Shown: positions 52,778 through 60,908 of the stretch, piece after piece
Numbering within the stretch: position 1 is the stretch's first letter
Layout: each line of letters opens with the position of its first letter
Assembly (NCBI RefSeq): GCF_003233655.1
Contig: NZ_CP029833.1
Span: 434,001-498,000, forward strand
Source of the DNA: Azospirillum ramasamyi
GTDB lineage: Bacteria; Pseudomonadota; Alphaproteobacteria; Azospirillales; Azospirillaceae
DNA length: 64,000 bases
Direction of reading: 5' to 3'
Notes under the pieces: generated by a model
What the model saw: the letters and a program-made list of their open reading frames with translations, nothing else
The model's database searches: none
What the model was told of the DNA's origin: nothing
Made by a program: the position numbers and the translations under genes

Positions 52778-55117
52778 TCATGCGGCCGAAGTCAGGATTT
52801 CCCGGAGCATGGGGGCGGACACCGGTTTGTGGATCAGGCGGTGGCCGCTGCGCTGGACTTCGGCGATGCGGGCCGGGTCGGTATCGCCGGTCAGCACCAC
52901 GGCGGGAACCCGTACGCCGCAGACGCCGTAGATGTCGCGGATCGCCTCCACGCCGGTCCGGCCTTCGCGCAGGCGGTAGTCGGCGACGATCATCGCCGGC
53001 TGCCGTCCCAGGTTCAGCAGCGATTGGATCGCCTCGTCGGCCGACACCGCGGCGACCACGTCGTATCCCCATTCCTCCAGCATCGCGCGCATGCTCAGCA
53101 GGATGATGGTGTCGTCGTCGACCACCACGATCAGGCCCTTCACGCGCGCCGGCTCCACCGGCAGCCAGACCGGTTTCGGGATCGGGCGCGGCACCGCCGC
53201 CGGCAGGTCGAGGTAGAAGCCGCTGCCCCGCCCGGGCGTGGAGCGCACGGCCACCCCATGCTCCAGCAGCCCGGCCAGCCGCCGCACGATCGCCAGCCCG
53301 AGGCCGAGGCCCTTGCGCCGGTCGCGCTCCGGGTTGGCGAGCTGGGTGAACTCCTGGAAGATGTCCTGGGTCTTGTCGGCGGGAATGCCGATGCCCTGGT
53401 CCAGAACCGCCAGCCGCAGACCGCCGCCGCGATGCAGGCAGCCGATCAGGATGTGGCCGCGCTCGGTATAGCGGATCGCGTTCTCGATCAGGTTGCGCAG
53501 GATGCGCTCCAGCAGGGCCGGGTCGCTCCTGGTCCAGGCGGAGGTCGGGACATGGCGCAGCACCAGCCCGGATTCGCCGGCGCGGAGGCGGTATTCCTCC
53601 GCGAGCCGGTCCAGCAGGGGGCCGAGCGCGAAATCGGTGACGCTGGGCTTCACCACCCCGGCATCCAGGCGCGAGACGTCCAGCAGGCTGTCCAGCATCA
53701 CCCGCAGGCCGGTCAGCGATTCGGTCATGCTGGCCAGCAGCGGGGCGGTCGGGTGGTCCTCCAGCTTGTCCGATAACGCGTGCGCGAAGAAGAACAGCGA
53801 CTGAAGCGGCTGGCGCAGGTCGTGGCTGGCGGCGGCCAGGAACTTCGTCTTGGCGCGGTCGGCGCGCTGGGCGTCGTCGCGGGCCTGCACCGCCTCGATC
53901 CGCGCGGCCTCCGCCTCGTCGCGGGCACGCAGGATCGCCTCCTCCGCCGCCTTGCGGGCGGTGATGTCGCGCATGATGCCGGTGTACATGCGCCGCTTGC
54001 CGACATGCCATTCGCCGACCGACAGGTCGAGCGGGAAGGTGGTTCCGTCCTTGCGCAGCCCCTCCACCTCGCGGCCGATGCCGACGATCCGCCGCTCACC
54101 CGTGCGGTGGTAGCGGTTAAGATAGCCGTCATGGGCGGTGCGGTATGGCTGCGGCATCAGCATGTTGACGTTGCGGCCGATCACCTCGTCGGCGCCGTAG
54201 CCGAAGGTCTTCTCCGCGGCATGGTTGAAGGACTGCACGATGCCGTGGTCGTCGATCAGGATGATGGGATCGACCGCGGTGTCGACGATGGCGCGGTAGC
54301 GCGCCTCCTGCTCGGCCGAGCGGTCCGCCTGCTGCCGGCGGTCCAGCAGCGAGGAGAGCAGGGCGAGGCAGAGAAGCAGCAGCGTCCCGAGCCCGGTCAT
54401 GACGGCGAGAAGGGTGGAGGACAGGGCGACCCCCTGGCCCGTGGCGGTCATTCCCGCACGGTGTCCGGCCTGATGGACGGGCGCCAGGATCTGTCCGGCG
54501 GCGCTCAGTTCAGTCACCGGTTCCATGCCGGCCGCGGCCATGCCGGTATAATGCATCGTCACCACGCCCAGCCCCAGCAGGACGGCGCCGGCGGCGCGCT
54601 GCAGCGGACGTTGGGTGCGGAAGGCCAGCCACAGGGCCACGGTCGAAGCGACGATGGCGACGGCGATGGAGGTGGCGACCAGTAGGATGTCGTAGGACAG
54701 TTCCATGTCCATGCGCATGCCCGCCATTCCTACATAGTGCATGCTGACGATGCCGAGACCGGTGAGTGTTCCGGCAACGCCGAGGGTGAAGCGGCGCGGC
54801 CGGTTGCGGGCCACGGCGAACAGCCCGGCGCCCGAAACGCCCACCGCCAGCAGGAAGGATAACGCCGTCAACCCGGCGTCGTAGCCGATCGGCACCTCGC
54901 TGCGGTAGGCCAGCATGCCGATGAAGTGCATCGACCAGACCCCGGCGCCCAGCGCCAACGCCGCACCGGCCAGCCGCCGCACGTCGCCGTGGCCGCAGGC
55001 TCGGAGACTGCCCTCGCCGAGGCGGGTGTGATTGGCCAAATCCAGGGCGACATAACCGCCGAAGACGGCGATGACGTAGGATAAGGCGACGAGCAGTGGA
55101 TCGTATTGGCCGGGCAC
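52778..55117 (-). CDS. MHYT-PAS hybrid histidine kinase with receiver
   Basis: A 779-residue membrane sensor. The N-terminal seven-helix MHYT domain has the three signatures MHFIGM, MHYVGM and MHYTGM, thought to bind copper and sense a gas or redox state. A PAS domain (AIVDTAVDPIILIDDHGIVQ) follows, then HisKA with phospho-acceptor in AASHDLRQPLQ, HATPase with LIENAIRY, DQGIGIP, GLGLGLAIV, and a C-terminal receiver with VVDDD and phospho-acceptor in VADYRL. GTG 55117 gives the normal family start (QYDPLLVALSY); a longer frame begins with a TTG. The 185-base gap downstream of the acylase start (52593-52777) holds no gene. Confidence 0.88.
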   Translation of the reverse strand: MPGQYDPLLVALSYVIAVFGGYVALDLANHTRLGEGSLRACGHGDVRRLAGAALALGAGVWSMHFIGMLAYRSEVPIGYDAGLTALSFLLAVGVSGAGLFAVARNRPRRFTLGVAGTLTGLGIVSMHYVGMAGMRMDMELSYDILLVATSIAVAIVASTVALWLAFRTQRPLQRAAGAVLLGLGVVTMHYTGMAAAGMEPVTELSAAGQILAPVHQAGHRAGMTATGQGVALSSTLLAVMTGLGTLLLLCLALLSSLLDRRQQADRSAEQEARYRAIVDTAVDPIILIDDHGIVQSFNHAAEKTFGYGADEVIGRNVNMLMPQPYRTAHDGYLNRYHRTGERRIVGIGREVEGLRKDGTTFPLDLSVGEWHVGKRRMYTGIMRDITARKAAEEAILRARDEAEAARIEAVQARDDAQRADRAKTKFLAAASHDLRQPLQSLFFFAHALSDKLEDHPTAPLLASMTESLTGLRVMLDSLLDVSRLDAGVVKPSVTDFALGPLLDRLAEEYRLRAGESGLVLRHVPTSAWTRSDPALLERILRNLIENAIRYTERGHILIGCLHRGGGLRLAVLDQGIGIPADKTQDIFQEFTQLANPERDRRKGLGLGLAIVRRLAGLLEHGVAVRSTPGRGSGFYLDLPAAVPRPIPKPVWLPVEPARVKGLIVVVDDDTIILLSMRAMLEEWGYDVVAAVSADEAIQSLLNLGRQPAMIVADYRLREGRTGVEAIRDIYGVCGVRVPAVVLTGDTDPARIAEVQRSGHRLIHKPVSAPMLREILTSAA

Positions 55118-55275
55118 GGGAGTCGTGTTGGGTTGTACGGACCGATCGGGTTTACAGCAATATCGTTCGCATAGGCGCGAAGACAATTGAGGGGACAGTG
55201 CCAGCCCCTTTCCACGAACGAAAGGCTCGCCTTGGTGGTAGACTGCGACCTACGACGTCCGGCGGGATATGACGG

Positions 55276-55914
55276 ATGAACATGCATTCCTCTTCCGGGA
55301 AGCCGCAAGGCCCCGATTCTCCCCAAGAGTCGGCTCCTTCGCGCTCCCAGCCCCGCCCGCCCCGATCTCGTTCGCCCGGATCTCGTTCGCCCGGATCTCG
55401 TTCTCTGGGGGGCCGCCTGCTGCGTCCGGTGTGGACGCTGGCGGCAGTGGTCTACTTCCTTCTGGATGCGCTGGCCTACTGGGTGGTGCGGCCGGTCCTG
55501 CGCCGGATCGCGCAGGTCCCGGTCTTCGCACGGCTCAGCCGCTGGGCCGGCGCCTGGATCGCCGGGCTGGGGCCCTACCCGTCGCTGGCGCTCGTCCTGG
55601 TGCCGCTGGCCCTGCTTGAGCCGGCGAAGCTGGTCGGGGCGTGGCTTCTCGCCACCGGGCAGCCGCTGGCCGGCGCCGCCGTGATCGCCGGGACGGAGCT
55701 GGTGAAGATCGTCCTGGTGGAGCGGCTGTTCCACATCACCAAGCCGAAGCTGCTGACCATCGGCTGGTTCGCCCGCGGCTATGGCTGGGTCATCGCCTGG
55801 CTGGACTGGCTGAAGGAGACGGCCCCGTACCGGGCTGCCCGCCGCCTGCTGCGCTGGCTGCGCCGCGTCGCGCGCCGGATCGTCCTGATGGTGCGCCGGG
55901 CGGTGAGGCGGTGA
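55276..55914 (+). CDS. Membrane protein of unknown function, 212 aa
   Basis: The N-terminal 45 residues are Ser/Pro/Arg-rich and encoded by tandem 15-bp repeats (about 55365-55410, GGATCTCGTTCGCCC type). Two or three hydrophobic helices follow (about 50-75, 98-120, 125-142), then a helix with KIVLVERLFHITKPKLLTI and an arginine-rich C-terminus (RRLLRWLRRVARRI). The positive ends and central hydrophobic part suggest an inner-membrane protein. I do not recognise the family. It is divergent from the MHYT kinase gene and convergent with cobD. Confidence 0.65.
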   Translation: MNMHSSSGKPQGPDSPQESAPSRSQPRPPRSRSPGSRSPGSRSLGGRLLRPVWTLAAVVYFLLDALAYWVVRPVLRRIAQVPVFARLSRWAGAWIAGLGPYPSLALVLVPLALLEPAKLVGAWLLATGQPLAGAAVIAGTELVKIVLVERLFHITKPKLLTIGWFARGYGWVIAWLDWLKETAPYRAARRLLRWLRRVARRIVLMVRRAVRR

Positions 55915-55960
55915 CGGATCAGGAGCCGAGCGGATCAGCCCAGCGGATCAGCCCAGCGGA

Positions 55961-56923
55961 TCAGCCGAGCAGCGCCAGCACCAGCGCTCCGCCGACCAGC
56001 AGAACGCAGGCGCGGCGGTAGAGCGCCAGCGCGCGGCCGATGTCGGCCGGGGTCGCGGCGGTGCGGCCGGCGCCGAGCCAGACATCCTCGATGCGGGCGG
56101 CGCCATAGACGCGCGGGCCGCCCAGCCGCAGGTCGAGCGCGCCGGCCATGGCCGCTTCCGGCCAGCCGGCGTTGGGGGAGCGGTGGCGGCGGGCGTCCTG
56201 CCGCACGGACCGCCAGGCCTGCCGAGGGTCGGCCCCCTTCATCATCCAGGCCGCGCCGACCAGCAATAGGGCGGTCAGGCGGGAGCCCGGCAAATTGACC
56301 AGATCGTCGAGCCGGGCCGCCGCCCAGCCGAAGGCCTCGTGCCGCGGCGTGCGGTGGCCGATCATGCTGTCGGCGGTGTTGATCGCCTTGTAGAGCGCCA
56401 GCCCCGGCAGGCCCCCCACCAGCAGCCAGAAGGCCGGCGCCACCACACCGTCGGAAAAGTTCTCCGCGAGGCTTTCGATGGCGGCGCGGGCGACGGCCGG
56501 TTCGTCCAGCGTGGCGGGGTTGCGGCCGACGATCATCGACACCGCCTTGCGCGCGCCCTCCAGCCCGCCGGTGCGGAAGCCCCCGGCGACCGCCGCCACA
56601 TGGTCGTGCAGGCTGCGCTGGGCCAGCAGGGTGGAGGCGAGCGCCGCCTCGATCAGCCAGCCGAAGGGCAGCAGCCGGCAGGCCCAGGCCACCGCCACCG
56701 CCACGCCGCCCACCGTCAGCAGCAGCACCGCCAGCGCCAGCACGCCGAACGCCTTGCGCCGTCCGAAACCGTCGTCCTCGCGGTTGAGCGCGGCGTCGAG
56801 CTGCGCGATAAGCGCACCGATCCACACCACCGGATGGCGGATGCGGGTATAGAGTGGGTCCGGATAGCCGGCCACCGCCTCGATCACGAGCGCGGCGGCG
56901 AGCAGGAAGGGATGAAGCGGCAC
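55961..56923 (-). CDS. cobD: Adenosylcobinamide-phosphate synthase
   Basis: Attaches the aminopropanol arm to adenosylcobyric acid. The 320-residue membrane protein (CobD of Pseudomonas naming, CbiB of Salmonella) has YPDPLYTRIRHPVVWIGALI, LHDHVAAVAGGFRTGGLEGARKAVSMIVGR, ESLAENFSDGVVAPAFW, and YKAINTADSMIGHRTPRHEAFGWAAARLDD, all diagnostic. The start is probably GTG 56923, 68 bases from divergent cobC. No riboswitch was seen in that short gap. Confidence 0.93.
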   Translation of the reverse strand: MPLHPFLLAAALVIEAVAGYPDPLYTRIRHPVVWIGALIAQLDAALNREDDGFGRRKAFGVLALAVLLLTVGGVAVAVAWACRLLPFGWLIEAALASTLLAQRSLHDHVAAVAGGFRTGGLEGARKAVSMIVGRNPATLDEPAVARAAIESLAENFSDGVVAPAFWLLVGGLPGLALYKAINTADSMIGHRTPRHEAFGWAAARLDDLVNLPGSRLTALLLVGAAWMMKGADPRQAWRSVRQDARRHRSPNAGWPEAAMAGALDLRLGGPRVYGAARIEDVWLGAGRTAATPADIGRALALYRRACVLLVGGALVLALLG

Positions 56924-56991
56924 GGGCGGAACGTTCCAACGGATGGGGCGGCCGGCGGGCCGCGCTAGGATGGACGCAAGGAGGCGCGATC

Positions 56992-58125
56992 ATGGCCGAA
57001 GACGGCACGGCGACCAAGCCGCGCGTGACGGGTGGGGGCGTGGCGGATGGCGGCGGGCTGCTGCATGGCGGCGACCTGGACGGCGCCCGCGCCGCCTTTC
57101 CCGAGGCGCCCGAGCCCTGGGTCGACCTGTCCACCGGCATCAACCCCTGGCCCTACCCGCTGCCCCCGGTCCCGCCGCAGGCCTGGACCCGGCTGCCCGG
57201 CCGGGCGGAGGAGGCGGCGCTGCGCACCGCCGCCGCCGCCTGCTACGGCGCGCCGTCGGCGGAGCTGGTGGCCGCCGCTTCCGGCTCGCAGGCGCTGATC
57301 CAGCTTCTGCCGCGCCTGCGGCCGCCCGGCCGGGTGGCGGTCGTGGAGCCGACCTATGCCGAGCATGCCCGCTGCTGGAGGCTGGCCGGCCATGAGGTGC
57401 GCGGGGTGGATGGCGCGGACCGGGCGGGCGCTCCCGCCGTCGATATTCCGGCGTCGGATGTTCTGGTCCTGGTCAACCCCAACAACCCCGACGGCCGCCT
57501 CCTGCCGCCCGAAAGGCTGCTGCATCTGGCGCAGGCGCAGGCGGCGCGCGGCGGCTGGCTGGTGGTGGACGAGGCCTTCGCCGACATGGAGCCGGAACAG
57601 AGCGTCGTCCGTTTCGCCGGCCGGCCGGGATTGGTGGTCCTGCGCTCCTTCGGGAAGTTCTTCGGGCTTGCGGGCTTGCGGCTGGGGATCGCGCTGGCGC
57701 CGGCCGGGCTGGCGGCGGCGTTGCGCGACGCGGTCGGCCCCTGGGCGGTGTCCGGCCCCGGCCTGTCCATCGCCACGGCGGCGCTCGGCGACGGCGACTG
57801 GATCGCCGGGACGCGCGGCAGGCTGGACGAAGCGATGGCGCGGCTGCGCCGCCTGCTGTCCGGCGCCGGCCTGACGGTGGTCGGCGGCACCGCGCTGTTC
57901 TGCCTCGTCGAGGATCGGCGGGCGCCCGGCCTCTATCGCGCGCTGGGGGAGGCCGGAATCCTGGTGCGCCGGTTCGAAGGGCGGCCGGATTGGCTGCGCT
58001 TCGGCCTGCCCGGCCCGGAGGAGGCTTGGCAGCGACTTAGCGTCGCACTCGACAGCCGCGGAGCCTGGGAGCAAGGCGGGGACAAGGTTGGGACGGTGCA
58101 ACCAAGCAAAAAGTCAGCATCTTGA
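56992..58125 (+). CDS. cobC: L-threonine-O-3-phosphate decarboxylase
   Basis: PLP enzyme making (R)-1-amino-2-propanol phosphate, the linker used with CobD. The 377-residue protein is of aspartate aminotransferase fold: LHGGDLDGARAAFP, STGINPWPYPLP, LVNPNNPDGRLL, VVDEAFADMEP, and PLP lysine K222 in RSFGKFFGLAGLRLG. AAGGAGG lies seven bases before ATG 56992. Divergent from cobD, so the two genes of the arm are adjacent but far from the main island. Confidence 0.93.
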   Translation: MAEDGTATKPRVTGGGVADGGGLLHGGDLDGARAAFPEAPEPWVDLSTGINPWPYPLPPVPPQAWTRLPGRAEEAALRTAAAACYGAPSAELVAAASGSQALIQLLPRLRPPGRVAVVEPTYAEHARCWRLAGHEVRGVDGADRAGAPAVDIPASDVLVLVNPNNPDGRLLPPERLLHLAQAQAARGGWLVVDEAFADMEPEQSVVRFAGRPGLVVLRSFGKFFGLAGLRLGIALAPAGLAAALRDAVGPWAVSGPGLSIATAALGDGDWIAGTRGRLDEAMARLRRLLSGAGLTVVGGTALFCLVEDRRAPGLYRALGEAGILVRRFEGRPDWLRFGLPGPEEAWQRLSVALDSRGAWEQGGDKVGTVQPSKKSAS

Positions 58126-58150
58126 ACAATCGATAAAAATTTTATAAGCT
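58122..58150 (+). promoter_or_regulatory. AT-rich promoter region before the diguanylate cyclase gene
   Basis: Directly at the cobC stop, TTGAAC is followed by the AT-rich inverted repeat ATAAAAATTTTAT (about 58133-58145) and TATAAG (58143-58148). The base composition is striking against 70% GC. Spacing between the hexamers is short (15), so the exact promoter is uncertain. Confidence 0.4.
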
Positions 58151-58243
58151 CAACTGTTTTTAGAAGTCTGCCCGGATCACCTCGACCCCTTGGGGTCGTT
58201 CCGGCATTGCGGGGAAATAAAATTCTATGGGACACTTTGTGCC

Positions 58244-59848
58244 ATGCTGGTTTCTGATAGCATGGCAATGATTTCCGACCGTGACGTGCAGGGGGTGCGG
58301 GGCTCCGCATGGTCGGCCTACGACTGCTTGCCGGTCGGGGTTTGCATCGTCACGGCATCGGGGATGATCCGCTACGCCAACCCCGCGCTGCATGGGCTGC
58401 TCGCCTGCGAAACGGGCGGGCTGGCGGGGCGGACCCTGTGCGAGTTCGATCTGGACCGCGGCCTGCCGCGGGCGTGGCCGGTGCGGCGGGCCGACGGCGC
58501 CGCCCGCTGGGTGACGGTGGCGGAGACGCCCTTGCCGGTGGACACCGACGACGCCGGCCAGGGGGCGGATGCGCTGCGGATGCTGACGGTGACGGATGTC
58601 GGCGCCCTCTGCCGGCAGGCGAAGGGGGCCGGCGCCCCCTGCGGCACCGGACCCGCCGGGATGCCGATGGTCGACGCCTTGCTCGAAGCGGTTCCGGTGC
58701 CGCTTTTCGTCAAGGAGGCCGATGGCCGCTACAGCGCGCTCGGCGACGCCTTCCCGCGCCCCGCCGGCATCGACAGGCCGGGCATGACGGGGGGGAATGC
58801 CGGCAGGGACGGGGCCGTATCGGAGTGGGAGGGCAGCATCCGCGTCGAGGCGCCGTTCTGCACGGCGGAGGGCGCGATGCGCATGGCCAGCCTGATCCGG
58901 GCCGCCTTCGGCGAACGGGCCGGCAATCCGACGGGCATCGCCGGCGCCATCCACGAACCGGAGGAAACCCGCCCGCAAGAGGAGAGGCTGGAAGCGATCC
59001 TGGAGCAGAGCCCGGTCGGCGTTTCCGTCTCCCGCCGCGACGACGGGCGGATCATCTTCGTCAACACCCGCTTCGCCGAACTGATCGGCCTGCCGCGGGA
59101 AAAGCTGATCGGCAGCCGCGCCCGCGACTATTACCTGGACAGCCACCAGCGCCTGCGCGTCCTGGAACGCCTGCGCGGCGGCGGCGGGGTCACCAACATG
59201 GAGGTCCAGTTCAAGCGGGCCGACGGGTCGCCCTTCTGGACGTTGTTCACCGTCAATCAGGCGGTGATCCAGGGCGTGCCGGTCAATCTGGCCTGGATCT
59301 ACGACTACACCGAACGCCGCAGCATGGAGGAGGCGCTGCGCGACATGGCGTCGCGCGATCCGCTGACCGGCATCTACAACCGCCGCTCCTTCATGGAGCT
59401 GGCCCGCTCCCAGCTGGCCCGCGCCCACCGCTTTCACGAGCCGCTGTCGGTCTTCGTGCTGGACGTCGACCATTTCAAGCGGATCAACGACACCTTCGGC
59501 CATGCCACCGGCGACGACGCGCTGCGCATGGTCGCCGCCGGATGTCAGGCGATCCTGCGGGAATACGACCTGCTGGGCCGGCTGGGCGGGGAGGAGTTCG
59601 TGGTGGTGCTGCCCGGCGCCACCGCCGATGAAAGCCGCGTGGTGGCCGAACGGGTGCGCCGTCACCTCGCCCGCATGCCGATCGAGGCGCCGGACGGCAC
59701 CTTCCGTCTGACCGCCAGCATCGGCATCGCCGGGCTGGAGGGCGCCACCGACACGCTGGAGCGGGCGATCCACCGCGCCGACCTCGCGCTCTACCGGGCG
59801 AAGCATCTCGGCCGCAACCGGGTGGCGGTGTTCGAGCCGGGAATGTAG
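58244..59848 (+). CDS. PAS-GGDEF diguanylate cyclase
   Basis: Makes cyclic di-GMP. An N-terminal PAS-like region (SAYDCLPVGVCIVTASGMIRY) is followed by a less conserved PAS, a third PAS (LEAILEQSPVGVSVSRRDDG) and a C-terminal GGDEF domain. Active-site residues are complete: LTGIYNRRSF, DHFKRINDTFGHATGDDAL and GGEEF. An autoinhibitory RxxD motif was not clearly found. There is no membrane segment, so it is cytoplasmic. Start is ATG 58244 or 58268; no strong ribosome site decides. Confidence 0.88.
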   Translation: MLVSDSMAMISDRDVQGVRGSAWSAYDCLPVGVCIVTASGMIRYANPALHGLLACETGGLAGRTLCEFDLDRGLPRAWPVRRADGAARWVTVAETPLPVDTDDAGQGADALRMLTVTDVGALCRQAKGAGAPCGTGPAGMPMVDALLEAVPVPLFVKEADGRYSALGDAFPRPAGIDRPGMTGGNAGRDGAVSEWEGSIRVEAPFCTAEGAMRMASLIRAAFGERAGNPTGIAGAIHEPEETRPQEERLEAILEQSPVGVSVSRRDDGRIIFVNTRFAELIGLPREKLIGSRARDYYLDSHQRLRVLERLRGGGGVTNMEVQFKRADGSPFWTLFTVNQAVIQGVPVNLAWIYDYTERRSMEEALRDMASRDPLTGIYNRRSFMELARSQLARAHRFHEPLSVFVLDVDHFKRINDTFGHATGDDALRMVAAGCQAILREYDLLGRLGGEEFVVVLPGATADESRVVAERVRRHLARMPIEAPDGTFRLTASIGIAGLEGATDTLERAIHRADLALYRAKHLGRNRVAVFEPGM

Positions 59849-59872
59849 GGGCTGGTCCGGTGGGTGCCGGGC

Positions 59873-60775
59873 CTATGCCCGGTCCAGATTGACGATTCCC
59901 ACCACCCGGTTGCCGGTGCCGACGAAGGTCAGCTGGTCGAACCCGACCATGCGGGCCAGTGCGATGCCGCGGCCATGGGTGGCGTGCGATTGGGAGGCAT
60001 CGACCGACAGATAGCGTTTGAAGTCGAAGCCCGGCCCCATGTCGGTGACGGTGAAGATGACGCGGCTGTCGCTGCGCTCCACATGCAGGGTGGCGTATTT
60101 GTCGCGGTGCTCGGACGACGCCAGCCGGGCTTCGATCTCGTGGGCCAGCATGCCGCTGGCCTTCAGCCGTCCCTTCGCCTCGAACCCGATGCCGAGGTTG
60201 CCGTGCTCCACCGCGTTGACCAGGATTTCCGACAGGCCGAAGGTCAGGCAGTGCCCGGTGGAGGCGACCGACGACAGGGCGATGGCGAGGTTCTGCGCCT
60301 CCTGCGGGGTGCGGAAGCGGAAATGCGCGTCGCGCAGCAGCGCGATGGCGTCGGAGCGGGAGCGCAGGTCGCCCTGCAGGCTCCTCAGCCGGCCGGTCGT
60401 CTCCTCCGCCGCGCGGACGACGGAACGCAGCAGCGCACCGTCATAGGGCTTTATCAGGTAATAGAACACCCCGGCGCGGATCGCCGCCGCGATCTCCGCG
60501 CTGCTGTCGGAGAGGGTCTGCACGATGACGGGGATGCCCGCCAGTTCCGGCACGCCCTTCATCCGTTGGTACAGCATGAGCCCGTCGCCGTCGGCAAGGC
60601 GGCGGTCGAGCAGCACCACGTGGATCGCCGTCCCGTTGGCCGACAGGATCTCCCAGGCTTGCGCCATGGTCCCCGCCTCCAGCGTCCGGTAGCCGATGCG
60701 GGACAGATACCCGGCGACGATGGCGCGGGTCATTTCCTCGTCATCGACGACCAGTGCGGTGACGGCATCGGCCAT
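59873..60775 (-). CDS. Receiver domain fused to RsbW-like ATPase domain
   Basis: A 300-residue cytoplasmic protein. The N-terminal receiver (VTALVVDDEEMTRAIVAGYL) has its phospho-acceptor D in VLLDRRLADGDG and lysine in LIKPYDGALL. A linker helix leads to a GHKL ATPase of the anti-sigma kinase (RsbW/SpoIIAB) type: N-box LSEILVNAVEHGNLGIG, DMGPGFDFKRYL and HGRGIALARMVGFD. Usual RsbW partners in such proteins (a PP2C phosphatase or STAS protein) are absent nearby. It likely takes phosphate from a kinase, perhaps the adjacent hybrid kinase, to switch its ATPase part. Start ATG 60775; GGAG lies 11 bases upstream. Confidence 0.85.
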   Translation of the reverse strand: MADAVTALVVDDEEMTRAIVAGYLSRIGYRTLEAGTMAQAWEILSANGTAIHVVLLDRRLADGDGLMLYQRMKGVPELAGIPVIVQTLSDSSAEIAAAIRAGVFYYLIKPYDGALLRSVVRAAEETTGRLRSLQGDLRSRSDAIALLRDAHFRFRTPQEAQNLAIALSSVASTGHCLTFGLSEILVNAVEHGNLGIGFEAKGRLKASGMLAHEIEARLASSEHRDKYATLHVERSDSRVIFTVTDMGPGFDFKRYLSVDASQSHATHGRGIALARMVGFDQLTFVGTGNRVVGIVNLDRA

Positions 60776-60908
60776 GGTCGGCGTGGCTCCAGTGGTTCGC
60801 GGCGGGGAGGGGGGCGGAATCCGCCATGTTTTACCGAAACCACACCTGCTGCACAATCACCGGCGGCATTGCGCCGCAGTATGAAGCGCGAGCCGTGTGG
60901 AGCGCGTT

